From positions 1 through 9,367 of the forward strand of contig JACZVN010000008.1 of the NCBI GenBank assembly GCA_022572625.1: 9,367 nt of DNA, in the 5' to 3' direction. This document shows, piece after piece, positions 6,224 through 9,367 of this stretch; the stretch's first letter is position 1; every line of letters starts with the position of its first letter. The notes under the pieces were generated by a model, which saw only the letters and a program-made list of their open reading frames with translations, had not been told where the DNA came from and made no database searches. Origin of the DNA: Patescibacteria group bacterium. GTDB lineage: Bacteria > Patescibacteriota > Patescibacteriia > UBA2591 > UBA6264. The position numbers and the translations under genes are program-made.

Positions 6224-6252
6224 AGTATACCACGCCACTTGGAATTTTGCAA
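6224..6252 (-). promoter_or_regulatory. Strong extended -10 promoter for the methyltransferase
   Basis: TTGCAA (6247-6252) and TATACT (6224-6229) are exactly 17 bases apart on the minus strand, and the -10 box is preceded by TGG, giving an extended -10. The predicted start is near 6217, leaving a leader of about 35 bases ahead of the ATG at 6182 that includes the GGAGGGG site. Confidence 0.7.
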
Positions 6253-6702
6253 GAGCGATACGCTGTATAGATCAAAATTCTGTGATTACCATACTAGAAC
6301 GTCAAACATTATTACAGTATAGAATATTCGTTTTTTTTCTACAGAAATATTAAACGATTTTTTTGATTGGAACTGTGGTTTCCATTTAAAAAATATGGAA
6401 AAAATAAAATTTTTCGAAAAATAAAACTCGGATATAATTCGATAATAAAATATGCTGACGGTACCTTTTAGACCAAATCAGAACTTTCTTTGAACAGAAT
6501 CCCCGACTGACCACGCGCCGCAAGCACAGGAAGAAACAAAAACTCCCTAAAACGCTGAAATTATAAAATGGCGGTGTATATTAAAAATAGCTCGAACGCA
6601 TTTCGCCGCCTTCGGCGGCGCGGGTGGGGACAAAAATAAGCAGCTTCGACACGAACATTAACAATTTCAAATTTTTCTTTGGTGGTAAATTATGCCAATC
6701 AC
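6253..6702. other. Gene-poor 450-bp stretch with a G+C-rich patch
   Basis: No convincing gene is present. 6253-6460 is A/T-rich with a weak hairpin (TTTCCAT near 6380 with ATGGAAA near 6395) and a lone plus-strand TATAAT (6433-6438). From about 6465 to 6660 the sequence becomes visibly richer in G+C (for example CCCCGACTGACCACGCGCCG near 6501-6520). One plus frame (about 6450-6560) and two minus frames stay open for 20-45 codons, but none has a supported start or recognisable family. This could be a decayed gene, an unrecognised structured RNA, or an imported fragment. Confidence 0.6.
6604..6620. repeat. Very stable G+C hairpin (7-bp stem, 3-base loop)
   Basis: CGCCGCC (6604-6610), loop TTC, GGCGGCG (6614-6620): a perfect stem of only G-C pairs in an A/T-rich genome. 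Neither side has a T tract, so it does not look like an ordinary factor-independent terminator. REP-like palindromes and structured RNA are alternatives. Confidence 0.7.
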
Positions 6703-7548
6703 TTAGGGTTGTTCTGATGGTGATATAAGCGGTCCTCCGTTCTGATTGGGTGGTCCATTAACAATGAGATCAAGTAGATTGGCTGCGGAATTAATAATAC
6801 CATATGCCTTATCCTCGCTGTTAAGCAGATCGATTATTTGTGGTTCGACTTTAACATTTTCTGTCGGATTACCGTTTATTTTAAAATTACCAAGGTCTAA
6901 ATTAGCCATTTTAGCCGCTACCTTTTCATAAAAAATAGTTGCGGTTTGCATAGCACTAGCAAGGTCTGGATTGGTGTTTTGGGGACTGCCCCATCTCTCG
7001 GCTCGCGCATATAATTGTTTGAGGTCATTACCTGTATTATTAATGATTAGTTGAAAATGGGTTGTGATTCCAATAATTTGAGCAGCCCGCGATTCATCCA
7101 CAGCAACGTTGTAATTTCCGTTCTTATAAGCACTCCTGGCTTTATTGAGATGTTTCTCTGCTTTGGTCAAAGATTGTTTCGCTTGCGAAATAGTTATAAT
7201 TGCTGATTGAGCATTTGCTGTTGTTATGAAAAATGAAGTTATGTCATTCGACTTTAGAGAAGAACTTTTTGAGGCTTCAAGGGATTGTATAAGTTTTTTT
7301 AATTCATTAACTTGATCTTGAGCGGTATTGATCGCTGAAAGTGCTTGTGACTTAGTGGCGTTAACCACATTGGGAGCAGGAGTGGTAGGGGGCTGTTCGG
7401 GAGATTGTGGTTGAGTAGGAGAAAGTGCTGGTTGCTGAACAATAAGTTGAGATTTTTTGATTAACACAAAATATCCAGCAATAACAACGATGACAATTAC
7501 TACAACGACCAAAATTATATTTGTGAATCCTTTTTGTTTCATGTTCAT
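6703..7548 (-). CDS. Membrane-anchored protein with prepilin-like N-terminus, function unknown
   Basis: The 281-residue product begins MNMKQKGFTN followed by a strongly hydrophobic helix (about 10-30) and KK. A short basic leader ending in KG before F resembles a type IV prepilin peptidase site, but the usual glutamate at mature position +5 is absent (FTNII), so processing is uncertain; it may simply be an N-terminal anchor. A Pro/Gln/Thr-rich linker spans about 39-60. The rest is mostly helical: a coiled-coil-like segment (64-95), a hydrophobic stretch (103-121), then SLTKAEKHLNKARSAYKNGNYNVAVDESRA (126-155 in all), which has the look of a TPR-type helical hairpin. The C-terminal tail is Pro/Gly/Asn-rich. 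It probably sits outside the membrane, anchored at its N-terminus. The start could be Met1 (7548) or Met3 (7542). No family is recognised. It lies downstream of tRNA-Ser on the same strand. Confidence 0.8.
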   Translation of the reverse strand: MNMKQKGFTNIILVVVVIVIVVIAGYFVLIKKSQLIVQQPALSPTQPQSPEQPPTTPAPNVVNATKSQALSAINTAQDQVNELKKLIQSLEASKSSSLKSNDITSFFITTANAQSAIITISQAKQSLTKAEKHLNKARSAYKNGNYNVAVDESRAAQIIGITTHFQLIINNTGNDLKQLYARAERWGSPQNTNPDLASAMQTATIFYEKVAAKMANLDLGNFKINGNPTENVKVEPQIIDLLNSEDKAYGIINSAANLLDLIVNGPPNQNGGPLISPSEQP

Positions 7549-7661
7549 AAATTTATTAGTTAATATTTTTTACGACCTTACGATAAAAAATTTCTTTTGC
7601 CCTTACAAAATATGGTTCGAGCCGATTTGTTTTCAGGTTCTTTGGCAGTTTGGAATGTTCG

Positions 7662-7751
7662 TGGCGGAGAGGGTGGGATTCGAACCCACGAAAGCATTTC
7701 TACTTTACGGCTTTTCGAGAGCCGCTCCTTCATCCACTCGGACACCTCTCC
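7662..7751 (-). tRNA. tRNA-Ser (anticodon CGA)
   Basis: A complete 90-base class II tRNA including encoded CCA. The acceptor stem GGAGAGG (7751-7745) pairs with CCTCTCC near the 3' end, followed by discriminator G and CCA (7662-7664). The anticodon arm is CGGCT / CTCGAAA / AGCCG, giving anticodon CGA that reads UCG serine codons. A long variable arm with an AAAG...CTTT stem is typical of tRNA-Ser, and the T arm contains GGTTCGAATCC. A TATAAA box about 20 bases upstream could be its -10. The 113 bases between it and the surface-protein ATG hold an imperfect A/T hairpin near 7569-7595 and nothing else recognisable. Confidence 0.96.
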
Positions 7752-7805
7752 CCCTATTTTAATTTTATACCTTATCTAAAAAATGAAAAGTATTAAATTA
7801 AAAAG

Positions 7806-7827
7806 AAGAGAGGTTATAACCTCTCTT
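7806..7827 (-). terminator. Palindromic terminator after icd
   Basis: AGAGAGGTTA and TAACCTCTCT (7807-7826) form a perfect 20-base palindrome, extended by one A-T pair on each side. On the minus strand it is followed by CTTTTAATTT, and on the plus strand by TTTAAT, so it may be bidirectional. It lies between the icd stop (7851) and the tRNA-Ser gene, implying a separate promoter for the tRNA. Confidence 0.75.
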
Positions 7828-7850
7828 TTAATAAAAAAATAATAAATAAA

Positions 7851-8303
7851 TTAAAAATTATTCATCACTTGATCAGCAAAAACCGATGATTTTACACCGT
7901 CTTTTTGCGTATAACCATCAAACTGCCTGGCTAAATCATAGGTTACTGGCAATGGTTTTTTACCTTGTTTGGCCATCTGAGCGGCTTTCGCAATGGTAAC
8001 CGCCACTCCAAATCTTATTAAACGATCGGCCTCTACCCAACCTAGATAATCTAAGAGCATGGCGCCGGAAAGCATTAAAGAACCGGGATTAGCCATGTTC
8101 TGACCAGTGTATTTAGGGGCCGTCCCGTGAGTGGCCTCAAAGATAGCGCAATTATCCCCGATATTTGCTCCAGGAGCTAAACCTAAACCTCCAACTAAAG
8201 CGGCTAAAGCATCAGATAAATAATCGCCGTTAAGATTAGGACAAGCAATTACTCCATATTCATTGGGCCTTAACTGAATTTGCTGAAACATTGAATCAGC
8301 CAC
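7851..8303 (-). CDS. icd: Isocitrate dehydrogenase (NADP-type), C-terminal part in shifted frame
   Basis: This frame carries the end of Icd. The annotated 150-residue segment begins at a GTG (8301-8303), but homology extends upstream in the same frame through [10 protein letters not shown], back to the A6 run, so GTG is unlikely to be a real start. It contains catalytic-site aspartates in [13 protein letters not shown] and the NADP-binding segment [11 protein letters not shown], whose Lys-Tyr after HGTAP corresponds to the NADP-specificity residues of E. coli Icd; VTYDLAR supplies the matching Tyr and Arg near the C-terminus. Joined to the upstream frame the enzyme would have about 453 residues, slightly longer than the 416 of E. 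coli Icd. A terminator follows. Alone this part cannot be active because the isocitrate-binding serine and arginines lie in the other frame. Confidence 0.85.
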   Translation of the reverse strand: MADSMFQQIQLRPNEYGVIACPNLNGDYLSDALAALVGGLGLAPGANIGDNCAIFEATHGTAPKYTGQNMANPGSLMLSGAMLLDYLGWVEADRLIRFGVAVTIAKAAQMAKQGKKPLPVTYDLARQFDGYTQKDGVKSSVFADQVMNNF

Positions 8304-8320
8304 CCGGTCATTAATGACAA

Positions 8321-8330
8321 CTAATTTTTT
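8321..8330 (-). other. Frame break in icd at an A6 run: A AAA AAT TAG
   Basis: The upstream icd frame reads TTA AAA AAT TAG and stops. A -1 shift on A AAA AAT, or one more A in the run (8325-8330), continues as Lys-Lys-Leu-Val-Val-Ile-Asn-Asp-Arg and joins the downstream icd frame exactly at the position expected from E. coli Icd. The layout matches a -1 slippery heptamer followed by an immediate stop, but also a simple one-base homopolymer deletion or sequencing error. The only structure downstream is the small palindrome GTCATTAATGAC (8307-8318). Confidence 0.8.
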
Positions 8331-9211
8331 AATAGATTTTTTAATTCGTGTTCTGCAATTATTTGGTCAGAAAATTCTTGTTTGGCCACTTGATAACCCC
8401 ATTTTCTAAAAGCTCCTTCGGTCGACTTCATAATATTGCCTTTGTGCATTAAGGTAACCGTCTTATATTGATGATCAATAGCGTACTTTAAAGCTTTTCT
8501 AATTAATCTTTTAGACCCTTGCTCGCTCATTGGCTTAATACCCAAACCATAATGCCAACCAGAGTGAAATTCTTGGTTTAATTCTTTTTCTAAAAATTTC
8601 TGCAGCTTAATCGCTTTTTTACTCCCAGCTTCAAATTCCATACCCATATAAACATCCTCTAAATTTTCCCTAAAAACAACCATCTTAACTTGACTGGCAT
8701 TCTTATTGGGCGCTGGAACTCCTTTAAAATACTCAACTGGTCTAATACCAACATATAAATTAAAATACTGTCTTAAATAAACATTAATACTTCTAAAACC
8801 TTGGCCGATTGGAGTGGTCAACGGCCCTTTTAAAGCCACAGAAAAATATTTAATTACTTTTAAGGTATCATCTGGAAGATAAATTTTTCTTTGATCCTTG
8901 GGTGACAAGGCTTTAATTTCATCGTCAGTTAGATCAGGATAATACATTTCTCTAGCCGCATCTCCGGCTTGAGCCTTTAACCAATGTATTCTTCTTTTGC
9001 CCTGATAAGCAATTTTTACGGCTTGATCAATGGTTTTAACCGCAATGGAAGTTATACCAGGAATATTATTTAATGTCTGACCAATACCATCTCCTTCAAT
9101 CAGAACGACAATCGGATTATCAGGAACGTCTAAAACACCGCGATTGGTTTTAATTCTATTTCCAGTCTTAGGCTGGGTTATTTTTTTAAATCGTGATTTT
9201 TTTTCTATCAT
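8321..9211 (-). CDS. icd: Isocitrate dehydrogenase (NADP-type), N-terminal part
   Basis: Icd oxidatively decarboxylates isocitrate to 2-oxoglutarate, making NADPH. The 296-residue frame covers the first two-thirds: IEGDGIG near 38-44, [14 protein letters not shown] (128-141), the isocitrate-binding SINVYLRQ (Ser141, Asn143, Arg147) and IRPVEYF (Arg157), [11 protein letters not shown] (180-190; the family usually has Ser where Leu183 is), and [16 protein letters not shown] (253-268) with the catalytic Lys257. The first 30 residues extend beyond the E. coli start. It then terminates at TAG directly after an A6 run, whereas homology continues in the -1 frame, so the gene is either frameshifted, mis-sequenced or expressed by slippage. 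It starts 9 bp after the stop of the upstream membrane-protein gene, suggesting cotranscription. No Shine-Dalgarno sequence. Confidence 0.93.
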   Translation of the reverse strand: MIEKKSRFKKITQPKTGNRIKTNRGVLDVPDNPIVVLIEGDGIGQTLNNIPGITSIAVKTIDQAVKIAYQGKRRIHWLKAQAGDAAREMYYPDLTDDEIKALSPKDQRKIYLPDDTLKVIKYFSVALKGPLTTPIGQGFRSINVYLRQYFNLYVGIRPVEYFKGVPAPNKNASQVKMVVFRENLEDVYMGMEFEAGSKKAIKLQKFLEKELNQEFHSGWHYGLGIKPMSEQGSKRLIRKALKYAIDHQYKTVTLMHKGNIMKSTEGAFRKWGYQVAKQEFSDQIIAEHELKNLLKN

Positions 9212-9220
9212 TTATTTTTA

Positions 9221-9367
9221 TTAAATCTTAAATTCTATTTTATCGCTTTCTAAAACTAATATCAACCCGATAATTATCCAAAACAATACCGCTAAATCAT
9301 TTTTTAAATAAGGGGTATCAACTAATCCATGTGTTAGTATCACTATCATACTAGCCATGATTGAACC
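9221..9367 (-). CDS. C-terminal end of an O-antigen ligase/Wzy-like membrane protein (partial)
   Basis: An open minus-strand frame enters from the right edge and ends at TAA (9221-9223), giving 48 residues of a larger protein. It contains a hydrophobic start with MASMIVILTHGLVDTPYL, then KNDLAVLFW, and a final hydrophobic helix WIIIGLILVLES before a short charged tail. A His-Gly-x-x-Asp...Lys-Asn-Asp-Leu...Phe-Trp arrangement ahead of a last membrane helix is what I recall at the end of O-antigen ligase/polymerase (Wzy/WaaL) proteins, which join surface-glycan repeats at the outer face of the membrane. The assignment rests on this short piece only. It is 9 bp ahead of icd. Confidence 0.5.
   Translation of the reverse strand, partial: GSIMASMIVILTHGLVDTPYLKNDLAVLFWIIIGLILVLESDKIEFKI

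Noticed and set aside
6450..6560. Frame containing DGT-like residues resembling part of a LAGLIDADG homing endonuclease
   Set aside because: Only a fragmentary resemblance, with a stop just upstream, no start and no second motif.
6640..6660. tmRNA-like TTCGAC segment
   Set aside because: The flanking tRNA-like domain and a tag-peptide frame could not be found.
7597..7779. Plus-strand open frames reading through 7457-7779 with GGEGGIRTHE-like sequence
   Set aside because: They are antisense readings of the tRNA-Ser gene; this type of sequence is a familiar artefact of translating tRNA complements.
1..9367. CRISPR array, toxin-antitoxin pair, or defence island
   Set aside because: No regularly spaced direct repeats and no gene with a recognisable defence or toxin domain was seen; the methyltransferase has no restriction partner next to it.

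Overview
The window is about two-thirds A+T and every convincing gene lies on the minus strand, so transcription runs from high to low coordinates. Compact genes, a near-absence of Shine-Dalgarno sequences (A/T-rich leaders ending in AATT or AATTT precede several starts), TGA used as a stop, a type-IV-prepilin-like anchor followed by a proline-rich linker, and the character of the YidC, RNase Y and ClpP proteins suggest a Patescibacteria (CPR) genome, probably of the Parcubacteria group. That placement is inference; no rRNA is present to test it.

Region by region in the direction of transcription (right to left). 9221-9367 is the C-terminal end of a membrane protein resembling the O-antigen ligase/Wzy family. 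7851-9211 is an NADP-type isocitrate dehydrogenase gene split into two frames at an A6 run (8325-8330). A palindromic terminator (7806-7827) follows it, then a complete tRNA-Ser(CGA) with encoded CCA (7662-7751). 6703-7548 encodes a membrane-anchored, prepilin-like surface protein of unknown function. 6253-6702 is a gene-poor stretch holding a G+C-rich patch and a very stable hairpin. 5592-6194 is a SAM-dependent methyltransferase with its own strong promoter, a strong ribosome binding site and a terminator, unlike its neighbours. 4917-5312 is a purine-type phosphoribosyltransferase. 3634-4863 holds two tandem, clearly paralogous CDP-alcohol phosphatidyltransferases (PgsA-like). 2968-3546 is clpP, with a near-consensus promoter and a terminator. 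1364-2893 is RNase Y (rny).

The left end is the conserved rpmH-rnpA-yidD-yidC cluster: ribosomal protein L34, the RNase P protein, and two membrane-insertion factors. rny occupies the position upstream of rpmH where dnaA sits in many bacteria. The yidC reading frame stops after 118 codons, about half the usual core length. Five bases beyond its stop lies a MITE-like element (56-186) with perfect 26-bp terminal inverted repeats and TA or TATA flanks, and the missing half of yidC is not visible on the other side.

Most of the window is ordinary housekeeping (RNA processing and decay, proteolysis, phospholipid head-group transfer, nucleotide salvage). The points that merit a second look are the MITE next to the broken yidC, the icd frame break at an A AAA AAT TAG sequence, the tandem phosphatidyltransferases, the G+C-rich patch, and the self-contained methyltransferase unit. 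I found no CRISPR array, transposase gene or recognisable defence system.
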